Shown piece after piece: positions 17,783-26,318 of a stretch of DNA of 64,000 bases. Below the pieces are notes generated by a model. The model had not been told where the DNA came from, searched no databases, and saw nothing but the letters and a program-made list of their open reading frames with translations. This DNA comes from Dictyobacter alpinus. GTDB taxonomy: Bacteria > Chloroflexota > Ktedonobacteria > Ktedonobacterales > Ktedonobacteraceae. Every line of letters begins with the position of its first letter. Within the stretch, counting starts at the first letter, position 1. The translations under genes were made by a program, and so were the position numbers. The stretch spans positions 5,332,001-5,396,000 of the forward strand of contig NZ_BIFT01000001.1 of assembly GCF_003967575.1 (NCBI RefSeq), in the 5' to 3' direction.

Positions 17783-20581
17783 TTAGAGGTCGAGGCTCCA
17801 GGCGCCACGGCCATGGGTTGCGGCATAGAGGATGCGCCCATTGTTCGAGAGCGTCAGGCTATACACTGCAACGATAGGAAGTCCGGAGGCCGCCGGGCGC
17901 CAGTGGTTGTGGTTGGCTTTCAAGCGACCTACACCAAAGTCGGTGGCGACATACAGATCACCGGTGACGCCATCAAAGGCTACACCTGTAATCGGCTGGT
18001 CACCGAGGTCATAGCTGATATCTTTCCAGGTTGCGGCTTTCGTGGTTGGATTGTAACGAACCTCGAAGACGTGTCCTGGTGTGCCTGGTGTGTACGCGCT
18101 ATAACCGGAATAGGTGACAAAGGCATGGTTTGGATCTTTTGGATCCACCGAGATGCCGCTGATGAAGCGCGTTGGCTGGGCTGCCGTATCCAAACGGGTA
18201 TAAGCCACATCCTTAGCAGCCGCATTGGCGTTCTGTGAGATGAAGAGGCGGCCACGGCGGGTCGCGGTCCACAGCGTCTGGTTGTCGCTAGGAGCGCGAG
18301 TGATCGCGACCACATAGCTACCACCCTTGTCGGTACCATAAGTCTGGTCTACCAGATTGCTACCAAGAGCAACCCAGTCGCCACAAGGTGTGGCGGGATT
18401 AAAGTCGCCGGTCAACTCATTACAATGCTGATCCAGGTATGCCTGTGGACCACCACTGTCCTGTGTGCGCCAGACATGTTCCAATCCGACAAACATGGTC
18501 TGACTGACTTTTGGATCACCGATCAACGGCACATAGAAGGAGGCACCCTCCCCACTGGCCGCCAGCGGATCGCCCCAATAGTCCCAGCCCTTAGGATCGT
18601 TTTTATGGAAGTTCACATCACCCTGAGGACCATAGTAAGTGTGCATACGGATATTAGGATTACCGGCATCGATCACCGACTGTCCACCATCGCCGCCTAC
18701 ATTCTGGATCCAGGTCAGCGGGGTCGAAGTCGTATTGAACGTACCATTATCCTGGGTACCACCGATCACATCATGCCTGGGGTCCTGTGGATTGTAGGTC
18801 ACGCTCTGGAACTGAATGGTACCCAGACCGCTGTTCAAGCTGTAGATGCGGGTCGGGATCGCCTTGAGCCAGATCTGACAATCTACCAGATCAGCGCCGG
18901 TCAAGCCACGAGCGGTACACTCGCTGGTGGTATCAGCGAACTTGCCGCTGGTACGAACCAATCCACCGTCCGAGCCAAGGAAGGCAACATCCGGATTATT
19001 GGGATTGAAGGCCATCGCGTGCTGGTCAGGATGCATGCCCTGTGGTGGTGACTGCGTATCATTGGTCATATCGGTAAAGCTGACTCCAGCGTTAGCGGAG
19101 CGCTGTACCGCGCGACCATTAGACTTCGCACCGGTTGGGGTGACCTCAGCATACTGGAACTGTCCACCAATCCAGACTTTGTCAGGTTGTCCTGGAGGAG
19201 AATAGACTGGCATATCATAAGAACACTGTTCGCCACAATAGTTGTAGGAACTGTAGCCCGGAGTGCCAGGTGTTGGACTCGACAGATCGAGCCAGCCTGC
19301 ATTAGCCGTACCGTTGGTCAGGGTTGCCGCCGCTACATTGGCATCGTCTACGCGATATAACTGCGCAGGTCCGCCATCGGTATCACCAACGTAGATACGC
19401 AGTTTCTGACCATTTGGAGCCAGAGAGAACTCTGTGCGGGATGTCGCACTATTCGCAATAGCGCCACCGCCAGCGGAAGCAAAGATCTGCTCAAACGAGC
19501 CATTGGCCGAGCGATACAGACCATAATCAAAGACCGAGAAGTAGACCTGTGATTTGACGCCAGCGGCCAGACCAGTGGTCGAGAACTCAATCTTGCTGAC
19601 ACCGCCACGGAAGAAATCGCTCCCATTTGGTGAAGCTGGATTCACCACATCCGACTCCTTGCTGAAGACCAGCTTGAAGCTTTGACCACCATTGGTTGAT
19701 TCATATAAACCAATTACAGGTGCTCCCGGAGGTGAGAAACGGCCACCATTGGAGGCTGAGGAACCATGACGAGCCACATCGGTACCTATATAGATGTGCT
19801 TCGCATTGGTTGGATCTACCGCGACTGCGCCAATCGAGCGGTCCTTAGCAGCCGAAACACTGCCAGAAACCAGATGCCAGTGCTGTCCATAGTCCGTGGA
19901 CTTATAGAGTCCGACGCCAGCTTCAGAATCGCTGGAGCCATTCTCTTCACCGGTACCAGCATAGATGGTGCGACCACTGTGATCATTAGGATCCAGGGTC
20001 AACGAGCCAATCGCATTCGAACGAATACCATTGTTGACTGACTGCCAGGTTGGCTTCTCGGCCAGCCCGTTATCGGTCCGCCATACACCGCCACCGGCTG
20101 CACCCAGCCAGACGCGGCAGACATTCTCGTTACAATCTTTCGCCACCACGATCGCGGTTACACGGCCAGAGACAGTTGTAGCACGACCAGTGTAGGTCGC
20201 CTCAGCAGCCTCTTGTCCGTAGAGCGGGCCAACCTGTTTCCAGCTTCGACCACTCCGTGACTGTGAATCGCCTGTGGGCAGTGGATGTTGTGCCAGTGCC
20301 TGGTTTGCATTATAAGCCGCATTAGATTGATTGTCGTCAATGTAATTATGAGGGAAAGCGCGATCATCGTAAGCTTGTTGTTGCGCCAGAGCAGCTCCTT
20401 CGGTGTTCTGAGCGTTGTCATCATACAAATAATCATCATGATTCGTATACAGAAAATGATTGTAGTGCGGCTGAATAGGATAGGCCGCCGCCGATGGCAC
20501 CATTAGTGCCGAGATCCCAAGCATACAGACAGCGCAGATGCTAAAGATACTATATCGACGTAAAAGGGAGGAACGAGCCAT
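17783..20581 (-). CDS. secreted BNR/sortilin-like beta-propeller protein (GH74-like fold)
   Basis: 932 residues with a Sec signal peptide (RSSLLRRYSI, hydrophobic core, then ALMVPSAAAYP). After a low-complexity Asp/Asn/Gln stretch (residues ~40-105) come repeated propeller blades with Asp-box-like turns: KSTDYGQHWHL, ESTNGGQSFKL, RSANAGVSFTD. It also has 'DPxNxxxIYxGT' turns typical of VPS10/sortilin and oligoxyloglucan GH74 proteins, and WLGAAGGGVWRT near the first blade. It is exported and probably binds or cleaves carbohydrate or protein outside the cell; the catalytic Asp pair of GH74 could not be assigned. A single gene with its own terminator. Confidence 0.85.
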   Translation of the reverse strand: MARSSLLRRYSIFSICAVCMLGISALMVPSAAAYPIQPHYNHFLYTNHDDYLYDDNAQNTEGAALAQQQAYDDRAFPHNYIDDNQSNAAYNANQALAQHPLPTGDSQSRSGRSWKQVGPLYGQEAAEATYTGRATTVSGRVTAIVVAKDCNENVCRVWLGAAGGGVWRTDNGLAEKPTWQSVNNGIRSNAIGSLTLDPNDHSGRTIYAGTGEENGSSDSEAGVGLYKSTDYGQHWHLVSGSVSAAKDRSIGAVAVDPTNAKHIYIGTDVARHGSSASNGGRFSPPGAPVIGLYESTNGGQSFKLVFSKESDVVNPASPNGSDFFRGGVSKIEFSTTGLAAGVKSQVYFSVFDYGLYRSANGSFEQIFASAGGGAIANSATSRTEFSLAPNGQKLRIYVGDTDGGPAQLYRVDDANVAAATLTNGTANAGWLDLSSPTPGTPGYSSYNYCGEQCSYDMPVYSPPGQPDKVWIGGQFQYAEVTPTGAKSNGRAVQRSANAGVSFTDMTNDTQSPPQGMHPDQHAMAFNPNNPDVAFLGSDGGLVRTSGKFADTTSECTARGLTGADLVDCQIWLKAIPTRIYSLNSGLGTIQFQSVTYNPQDPRHDVIGGTQDNGTFNTTSTPLTWIQNVGGDGGQSVIDAGNPNIRMHTYYGPQGDVNFHKNDPKGWDYWGDPLAASGEGASFYVPLIGDPKVSQTMFVGLEHVWRTQDSGGPQAYLDQHCNELTGDFNPATPCGDWVALGSNLVDQTYGTDKGGSYVVAITRAPSDNQTLWTATRRGRLFISQNANAAAKDVAYTRLDTAAQPTRFISGISVDPKDPNHAFVTYSGYSAYTPGTPGHVFEVRYNPTTKAATWKDISYDLGDQPITGVAFDGVTGDLYVATDFGVGRLKANHNHWRPAASGLPIVAVYSLTLSNNGRILYAATHGRGAWSLDL

Positions 20582-21146
20582 ATGAGTTATATACCTCCGT
20601 GTTTTCGTTACCCGATCATCGGTTTGAAAATTGGAGGGGATATCATCTTATGCTGTACGCCCGGCATTTCAGCGCAGCGCTGGTTGCTCAGAACCCAGGC
20701 CTTCGTGGGCCGTGGTTCACGGGATATATGCATGTGTATAGACATATATATTGAGATAGAGGTGCGGACAACGATGCGTAACGATGTACGCATGTCAGCG
20801 TATGGTAATAAAGAGCAACAACCTATCTCACTGAAAGGGAAAACGTTGACTGATGCTATCCCCCGACGCATCAATCGAAATGGTCACGCACAGCATAAAA
20901 CCAGTGTCCCTGGTGCTCCTGGCACAAAGCACCCTAAATACTCACATGTCTGTAAGGATACATGAGCAAATGATAAATGTCAATGCAGTCTTCTTTTGTG
21001 TGGACATACGTCTTACTAGAAATGTTACATAATTTCGTTTCCTCTAGCTCGTAATTGCCTGTTGAATTCATTTTCGTGAGTTTTTATACGAATTTTTTGG
21101 TGGTGATAAGTACTGGTATTTTGCCAAACTTCGTTTGGTCGGTTGT
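20582..21146. other. intergenic region upstream of the BNR gene
   Basis: About 560 bp between the BNR gene start and repeat family C. A 127-codon plus-strand frame (20582-20965) lacks family resemblance and a ribosome site, so it is not called. The BNR promoter must lie here. Nothing else is recognised. Confidence 0.4.
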
Positions 21147-21238
21147 GCGCCCGCTACGCGGGCGGTGTGGGGGAGAGAAGCCGGGGGCACAGCCCCCGAA
21201 CCCCTAGTCAAGGGGTTGACCGCCCCTTGCATCCCCGT
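21147..21238 (+). repeat. GC-rich dispersed repeat, family C
   Basis: GCGCCCGCTACGCGGGCGG, a purine-rich G tract, then GGGGGCACAGCCCCCGAACC, CTAGTCAAGGGG and CCGCCCCTTGCATCCCCG. It is the reverse-complement twin of 13930-14024. It lies just beyond the stop codon of the lipoprotein gene and may double as its terminator. Confidence 0.75.
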
Positions 21239-21259
21239 TTTTTATCAATGGTACCTGTA

Positions 21260-21925
21260 TTAGCTAATAGTAAAGGTAGCTGATACAACGATATTTTTGC
21301 CGCCCACGGTATCGGGGTCTACTGTGCCGCTAAAGTTGAGTGTGGCGCGATACGTGCCAGGCTGCCAGACGCTGGTATCGGTGCGCTTCGTGGGCATCGG
21401 ACCTGTCTGTGGCTGTAGTTTCTGGTTAATTGACTTGCCCGTATTCAGTGGGACCAGGGGAGCCGCGTGTACATTGATACAGCGGCCCTGTGGCTGCCAG
21501 TTGCCATTGACCAGCATCTCAAGCTGAATCATGCTACAACTGGTCCCGGTCGCGGATAGATAGATTGTATCTTTCATGTTATTGCTGATAGTTACGTTGA
21601 TTGGATCTTTGGTTGAATAGCCGGCTTTATCCAGAGCCAATTTAATGCCACTCTTCGGATCCTGGGGAGATCCTGGAATTGGCACACCCCGGCTGGGGGG
21701 CCGCATCTGGTGCTTGTTCGTCGGAGTCGGGGTCAGCGACTGAGGCGTTGGCGTTGGCGTAGGTGTCGATTGTTGTGTTGTTGGTGTTGGCGTAGGTTTC
21801 GGGGTAGGATTCGATGCAGAAGAATTTGAGTTAGATTGAGCATCCTGGTTTCCACAAGCTGCCAACAAGATCAGGCAGAGCGGGACCGCGATGAATAAGG
21901 TGATAGAAAATTTATTGCTGCGCAT
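21260..21925 (-). CDS. lipoprotein with Pro/Thr-rich linker
   Basis: 221 residues. A signal peptide ends in a lipobox LLAACGN (Cys about 24), so it is a lipid-anchored extracellular protein. Residues ~40-75 are a PTPTPT-type linker, a style shared with the D-Ala-D-Ala carboxypeptidase at 37353. The C-terminal ~130 residues look like an Ig-like beta sandwich (VTISNNMKDTIYLSATGTSC ... GTYRATLNFSGTVD), similar in plan to BsuPI-type inhibitor domains. Two cysteines, in TSCSM and GRCIN, may form a disulfide. Function unknown. Confidence 0.75.
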   Translation of the reverse strand: MRSNKFSITLFIAVPLCLILLAACGNQDAQSNSNSSASNPTPKPTPTPTTQQSTPTPTPTPQSLTPTPTNKHQMRPPSRGVPIPGSPQDPKSGIKLALDKAGYSTKDPINVTISNNMKDTIYLSATGTSCSMIQLEMLVNGNWQPQGRCINVHAAPLVPLNTGKSINQKLQPQTGPMPTKRTDTSVWQPGTYRATLNFSGTVDPDTVGGKNIVVSATFTIS

Positions 21926-22250
21926 AGTGTCCTCCTTCTACAAAGTAGACGGATCACAGCAGAAAAAAGTTCCCATGTGGCAACATGACCACCATGATCA
22001 TACACGACCCGGGGGTGTAACGCTAAGGGGGGAGGTGTGCGTGTTGAGGGTAGCGCATTTTTTACTGCTAGTAGGACAGGTGTTCAGTGGCGGTGTAATG
22101 ATTATTGTGCGATACTGTAGCTACGATACTTGTTAAAAACGATAAAAGCTGTAGCATTACAGTGGTGAAAGCTGAAGCGAAAGCGGAGCAGTCCTCGTAG
22201 TAATAGAAGAAAACTATAGCTGAAGATTGTCGATAACGTGAACTGGAAGG
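21926..22250. other. intergenic region, no gene seen
   Basis: Between the lipoprotein start and the small membrane protein. It contains an ACCCGGGGGTGTAACG stretch and AT-rich DNA. No repeat, RNA or protein was recognised. Confidence 0.4.
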
Positions 22251-22460
22251 ATGGAACCCATGTTTCAGCGCAGGCCAAATGAGAATATGTTGATTGCCGT
22301 TGGGATAGGTATTTTTGCCATGTATATCATTGGCTATAATATGCATGGGGTGGCGATATTTAGCACCTTTAGCACCCAATGCTTTTTCGCGCTGGTCGGG
22401 GCTTCAGCCATTGTACTGGGTTGCGCGGGCCTCTATACTACCTGGAGGCGTCGCTACTAG
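22251..22460 (+). CDS. small two-helix membrane protein
   Basis: 69 residues. Two hydrophobic segments, NMLIAVGIGIFAMYIIGY and CFFALVGASAIVLGCAGLY, are joined by a short loop, with a basic C-terminus TTWRRRY placing it in the cytoplasm. The upstream GGAAGG sequence supports the start. The protein is unrecognised. It is followed by a good shared terminator, which supports real transcription. Confidence 0.5.
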   Translation: MEPMFQRRPNENMLIAVGIGIFAMYIIGYNMHGVAIFSTFSTQCFFALVGASAIVLGCAGLYTTWRRRY

Positions 22461-22476
22461 CTGATCCTCTGTTTTT

Positions 22477-22515
22477 GACGCGGCTCCCCCTCTGGTGAGA
22501 GCCGCGTTATTTTAG
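22477..22515. terminator. bidirectional terminator between convergent genes
   Basis: ACGCGGCTC (22478-22486) pairs with GAGCCGCGT (22499-22507). It is flanked by TTTTT on the left side and TTATTTTA on the right, suiting both strands. Confidence 0.8.
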
Positions 22516-22850
22516 TAGGCTTTTTGAAGCTCCAGTTTGTCCTGCCACAGCTCCTCAAGCATCTTTAGATCAGCAAGAAATTCGCTGGCATTCTGGCCAG
22601 GCTGTGGCTCAAGCTCCTCAAGTATCTCTAGTTTGAAGGCCTGCGGACCCTGCTGCTCCCAATCCTGTTTCATCTTTGGATGGACGACCAGTCCGGTTGT
22701 CTGCGCAAACTGAAAGCGATTGCGCACACTGTTAAGGTCAGCAGCATGTCCGAGCAGATATTTCCCGTTTTGCGTATTGGTAATCGTATAGACACCGCCA
22801 CTGGCTCTGCGCTCCTTATAAGCTTTCGTGATTTCTTTTTTTCTGTTCAT
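22512..22850 (-). CDS. GIY-YIG nuclease family protein
   Basis: 112 residues. The N-terminal half shows the GIY-YIG core: GGVYTITNTQNGKYLLGHA, where GVYxITN stands for GIY and YLLG for YIG. It is followed by an Arg region (VRNRFQFAQ) and a Glu-rich end (EILEEL). This matches the short stand-alone group common in Chloroflexi and Firmicutes. Whether it cuts DNA is unproven. AGGA lies close to the start (4 nt). It converges with the small membrane protein gene. Confidence 0.75.
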   Translation of the reverse strand: MNRKKEITKAYKERRASGGVYTITNTQNGKYLLGHAADLNSVRNRFQFAQTTGLVVHPKMKQDWEQQGPQAFKLEILEELEPQPGQNASEFLADLKMLEELWQDKLELQKAY

Positions 22851-23093
22851 ATCCTGATACTAATCTAACTAACGTTACTTGTCAAGTGGCTGTGTAAAAT
22901 CGTGTGTCATTCATTTTTTTGCAAAGGCAGACAGCCATGGACCAGAGACTCATCCCCTCATACCGCGATAGGTGATCCCCACCATGGTCATGATGAGGGA
23001 CGTTCACGTGGACCGTCTCCTTGCCACACGGTTAGGTTGCCGAAACATGATTCTGTTACAAAACCCTTGTGTTGGGTGTGACAGGCATGTGAG

Positions 23094-23954
23094 TTAGCCG
23101 ACGGGAGTGGCGGGTACCTTCATCGCCATGAGGTGCTGTAATTTGGTTAGCGTATCCGTTTCAGGGAGTGGGGTATAGATCATGACTTTGAGTTCGGGCG
23201 TGGGGGGGACCTGTAGGGTTGTATGCTCGAACATCAGCAGTCCTACCAGGGGATGCTGTATGTCTTTGCGGGCATCGGTCCTGCCACGGACATCGTGACG
23301 CGGCCACCAGTCACGGAATTCGGGACTGACACGCTGGAGGTCAGTGATCAAGCGCTTGAACCATTCTTCATCAGCGTAACGCACGCTATCCGCACGGAAT
23401 TCCGCGAGCACTCTTTGTGCGACCTGTTCCCAGCTGGGATTGTGGATCTGACGACTCCTGGGATCAGTAAAAAGACGCCAGACGGCATTATACTCATAGG
23501 GCGGTACTGGCTCCATGAGCAGAAAGAGCTGCTCACCCATCGTATTCCAGGCTAGATAATCCCAGCGCCGACCAATGACGAGGGCTGGAAAAGGATCAAG
23601 CGTGTCAAGCACACGGCGTAACGTAGGACTTACCTGTTCATGCGATACATAGGTATCGACAGGATGTTGCTGATCAGCAAGCAAGAAAAGATGTTGCCGT
23701 TCGTCAGGCGTGAGTTGTAATCCATCCGCAATACTATGGAGTACATCGCTGGAAGGATGGATCGCGCGCCCCTGCTCCAGCAGGGTGTACCAGGAGACGC
23801 CCACATTCGTGAGTTGCGCCACCTCTTCGCGTCGCAATCCTGGCGTGCGCCGCCTGCCACCGCCTATCAACCCCACCTGTTCAGGCGTGAGGCGCATACG
23901 TCGCGTACGTAGAAAATCTGCCAGGTCCTGTCTGCGTTGTTCGTCGTTGATCAT
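23094..23954 (-). CDS. XRE-family regulator with MmyB-like ligand-binding domain
   Basis: 286 residues from ATG 23954; an in-frame upstream ATG at 23987 is less likely. The helix-turn-helix (residues ~8-65) has the characteristic RTPGLRREEVAQLTNVGVSW segment. The C-terminal ~180 residues are the MmyB-like PAS-type domain (DPFPALVIGRRWDYLAWN, PEFRDWWPRHDVRGR, LMFEHTTLQV), thought to bind fatty acid-like ligands. Such regulators usually control a divergent oxidoreductase, and here the aldo/keto reductase starts 139 bp away in the opposite direction. Confidence 0.9.
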   Translation of the reverse strand: MINDEQRRQDLADFLRTRRMRLTPEQVGLIGGGRRRTPGLRREEVAQLTNVGVSWYTLLEQGRAIHPSSDVLHSIADGLQLTPDERQHLFLLADQQHPVDTYVSHEQVSPTLRRVLDTLDPFPALVIGRRWDYLAWNTMGEQLFLLMEPVPPYEYNAVWRLFTDPRSRQIHNPSWEQVAQRVLAEFRADSVRYADEEWFKRLITDLQRVSPEFRDWWPRHDVRGRTDARKDIQHPLVGLLMFEHTTLQVPPTPELKVMIYTPLPETDTLTKLQHLMAMKVPATPVG

Positions 23955-23975
23955 CCTTTGCTTCCTTATCCTACT

Positions 23976-24001
23976 AGTCTCAATCATACGATAAAGAGAC
24001 T
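23976..24001. promoter_or_regulatory. candidate operator between regulator and aldo/keto reductase
   Basis: AGTCTC (23976-23981) and GAGACT (23996-24001) form an inverted repeat with a 14-bp spacer, located upstream of both divergent genes. Assignment to the MmyB-type regulator is inference. Confidence 0.35.
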
Positions 24002-24092
24002 CTGGTCATATGCTAGCCCTGATGGGATACTCATAAGTGTATCACACAGCGTGATCATCGCAGTTTCAACAAAAGAAAGAGGATAGTTTCTT

Positions 24093-24989
24093 ATGGTATC
24101 GCATTCAGGGAATCAATATACTAATCTACCGGCTACAGCCGCAGGAACATTTACCATGGCCGATGGTCTGACGGTCACGCGTATGGGGTATGGCGCGATG
24201 CAGTTGGCGGGCCCGCATGTATTCGGCCCACCCGCTGACCGTGAGGCTGCCGTGGCCGTATTGCGCGAGGCGGTCGCGCTGGGTATCACGCACATTGATA
24301 CCAGCGACTTCTATGGTCCATATGTCACCAACCAGATCATCAAAGAGGCCCTGCACCCTTATCCTGGTGATCTGCACATCGTCACCAAGATTGGAGCCTT
24401 GCGGGACGCCGAGGGAAACTGGCCTCAGGCGCTGGCCCCCGAGCAACTGCGTCAGGCCGTACGGGACAATCTGGAGCATCTCGGACTCGACGCCCTCGAC
24501 ATCGTCAACCTGCGCGTCGGGGGCATGGATCGTCCCACGCCAGGCTCGATCGCCGAGCCGTTTAAGGTACTCGTGCAACTCCAGCAGGAAGGACTGGTCA
24601 GGCATCTCGGTATCAGTAACGTGACCGCTGAACAGGTCGCCGAGGCACAGTCTATCGCGCCCATCGTGTGCGTGCAGAACTTCTACAATCTCGTCCACCG
24701 CGTCGACGATGACCTGATCGACTCTCTGGCCACGCAGGGTATAGCCTACGTGCCCTTCTTCCCGCTTGGTGGCTTCTCTCCTCTGCAGTCCGACAAACTG
24801 GGGGCGGTCGCTACGCGTCTGGACACGACACCGATGGCCGTCGCCCTGGCATGGTTGTTACAGCGCTCACCGAACATCCTGCTGATCCCAGGCACCTCAT
24901 CGGTCGCGCATCTACGCAGCAACATTACTGCCGCTACGTTGACCCTGTCCGATGAAGATCTGGCCGAGCTGAACAGCATTGGCGCGTAA
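24093..24989 (+). CDS. aldo/keto reductase
   Basis: 298 residues, TIM-barrel NADPH-dependent oxidoreductase. The catalytic tetrad is visible: Asp69 and Tyr74 in HIDTSDFYG, Lys99 in IVTKIG; the histidine position is replaced (NLRVGG), which occurs in this subgroup. NADPH-binding pieces are RHLGISNVT and LIPGTSSVAHLRSN near the C-terminus. It reduces small aldehydes or ketones in the cytoplasm; the substrate is unknown. RBS AGAGGA. Divergent from the MmyB-type regulator, its probable controller. Confidence 0.92.
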   Translation: MVSHSGNQYTNLPATAAGTFTMADGLTVTRMGYGAMQLAGPHVFGPPADREAAVAVLREAVALGITHIDTSDFYGPYVTNQIIKEALHPYPGDLHIVTKIGALRDAEGNWPQALAPEQLRQAVRDNLEHLGLDALDIVNLRVGGMDRPTPGSIAEPFKVLVQLQQEGLVRHLGISNVTAEQVAEAQSIAPIVCVQNFYNLVHRVDDDLIDSLATQGIAYVPFFPLGGFSPLQSDKLGAVATRLDTTPMAVALAWLLQRSPNILLIPGTSSVAHLRSNITAATLTLSDEDLAELNSIGA

Positions 24990-25009
24990 GTATAACCTTG
25001 CTAGCAAGA

Positions 25010-25597
25010 TCAGGCATTCGTCGATGGCGCTAATGGCTGATGCGGACGCACCATCGATTTAGCCATCAGGATATCGGGCTTGCCGAGTCCGTTGGCGTCA
25101 GGGATGACGCCGACGATGATATAGCCGAGCTTCTGATAGAATTCATAGGGATGGTGGTTGAGATTTTGAATTGAGGCGATGTGGTCGCTGACCCCGGTGA
25201 AGAGATTCACGTCCGAGAGGGTTGTGCGACCACTTTCGTCGTCGGTCCCCAGCATGATCGTAAGGCCGCCGCGTGCCTTGACCTGTTCCTCTAGATCGGC
25301 CACCAGGGCGCGCCCAATTCCCTGCTGCTGCTTATCGACACGCACCACCAGGGGATGAAGTTCCCAGACGCGTCCTTCGTACTGGCTGATCGCGCCGATC
25401 CACCCCAGGACCGTGCCATCCTCATCCAGCGCCACGCGACTCAGGCGTCCATCGGCGAAGGAGGCCTGTACCTCTTCGGTCGCCACACTTATATTGGGCC
25501 AGGCAGCGGGATAATCGGGCGCAAAGCCTTCAACTAAGAGTTTCGCAACCTCATGGAGCGTTACCGCGTTTTCTGGTTCCAGTGCCGTAATATGCAT
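25010..25597 (-). CDS. GNAT acetyltransferase, aminoglycoside 6'-N-acetyltransferase-like
   Basis: 195 residues from ATG 25597, preceded by AAAGGA at 9 nt; the open frame continues upstream but overlaps the divergent PadR gene and is not coding. The acetyl-CoA-binding motif A is VRVDKQQQGIGRALVADLEE. The tail HPYEFYQKLGYIIVGVIPDA resembles AAC(6')-Ib-like and chromosomal AAC(6')-I enzymes (GKPDILMAKSM). It acetylates an amine. Aminoglycoside modification is plausible but not shown. Confidence 0.82.
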   Translation of the reverse strand: MHITALEPENAVTLHEVAKLLVEGFAPDYPAAWPNISVATEEVQASFADGRLSRVALDEDGTVLGWIGAISQYEGRVWELHPLVVRVDKQQQGIGRALVADLEEQVKARGGLTIMLGTDDESGRTTLSDVNLFTGVSDHIASIQNLNHHPYEFYQKLGYIIVGVIPDANGLGKPDILMAKSMVRPHQPLAPSTNA

Positions 25598-25739
25598 AAA
25601 TATCGATCCTTTCATGGCGCTCATTGTCTGCTTGACGAGGCAGGGCCACCACCTTATACTGAAGATCTTACAGGCTGCCGACCGTCGTGTCGACCCTCCT
25701 ACTATCTGATACGTTGAGCTTTGGCCAGGGGAACCAAAA

Positions 25740-26312
25740 ATGTACGAATTAATTGTCCTTTCGCTCTTGATGCGTTTTCCTTTGCATGGGTATTTAATTG
25801 CGCAGATCGCCAACGACATGATCGGTCCCTGGGCCAAATTGAGTAACGGGACCCTGTACCCGCTATTGAATCGCCTGGAGAAGCAGGAACTGATTGTGCG
25901 CGCCAATGGTGCGGGGGACGGAGAGCAGTCGGTTCGGACCTTTATGATTACTGAGGCAGGCCGCAAGCGTTTTTATCAGGTAATGATGGATACTACATCT
26001 AATATTGGTGATTATCAGCGCTTATTCCACCTCAAGGTCCCTTATCTCGACCTGCTGGCACAGAAAGATCGCCTGCACTTACTCAATCATTACATGAACT
26101 ACTGTCAGGCCTGCTTGCTGCATATCAAGACCCAATCAGAGAACCTGCTCCATGAGATAGATGCTACGAATACGCACAATCTGCATTTTCGAGAAACGGC
26201 CATCCAGACCATGGATCATATGGCCGCGCTCTGGCGGGTAGAGCTGGAATGGGCGACCCGGCTCCATGCTAGCCAGGAGGCTGCGGCCGAGCCACCAGCC
26301 TCCGAGGCCTAG
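25740..26312 (+). CDS. PadR family transcriptional regulator
   Basis: 190 residues. The N-terminal winged helix starts MYELIVLSLLMRFPLHGYLI and continues NGTLYPLLNRLEKQELI, typical of PadR. The C-terminal ~90 residues are the helical dimerisation domain (PadR_C/Vir type). It starts with AGGGGA at 7 nt. It is divergent from the GNAT gene (143 bp between starts) and stops 6 bp from the end of the convergent FAD monooxygenase. It probably senses a phenolic compound or drug and represses a neighbour. Confidence 0.9.
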   Translation: MYELIVLSLLMRFPLHGYLIAQIANDMIGPWAKLSNGTLYPLLNRLEKQELIVRANGAGDGEQSVRTFMITEAGRKRFYQVMMDTTSNIGDYQRLFHLKVPYLDLLAQKDRLHLLNHYMNYCQACLLHIKTQSENLLHEIDATNTHNLHFRETAIQTMDHMAALWRVELEWATRLHASQEAAAEPPASEA

Positions 26313-26318
26313 TACTGT

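Noticed and set aside
20582..20965. 127-codon plus-strand frame upstream of the BNR gene
   Set aside because: No recognisable domain or ribosome site, and it occupies the BNR promoter area.
25598..25966. Long N-terminal extension of the GNAT gene
   Set aside because: It overlaps the divergent PadR gene on the other strand, lacks a ribosome site and is not GNAT-like. The start at 25597 has AAAGGA.
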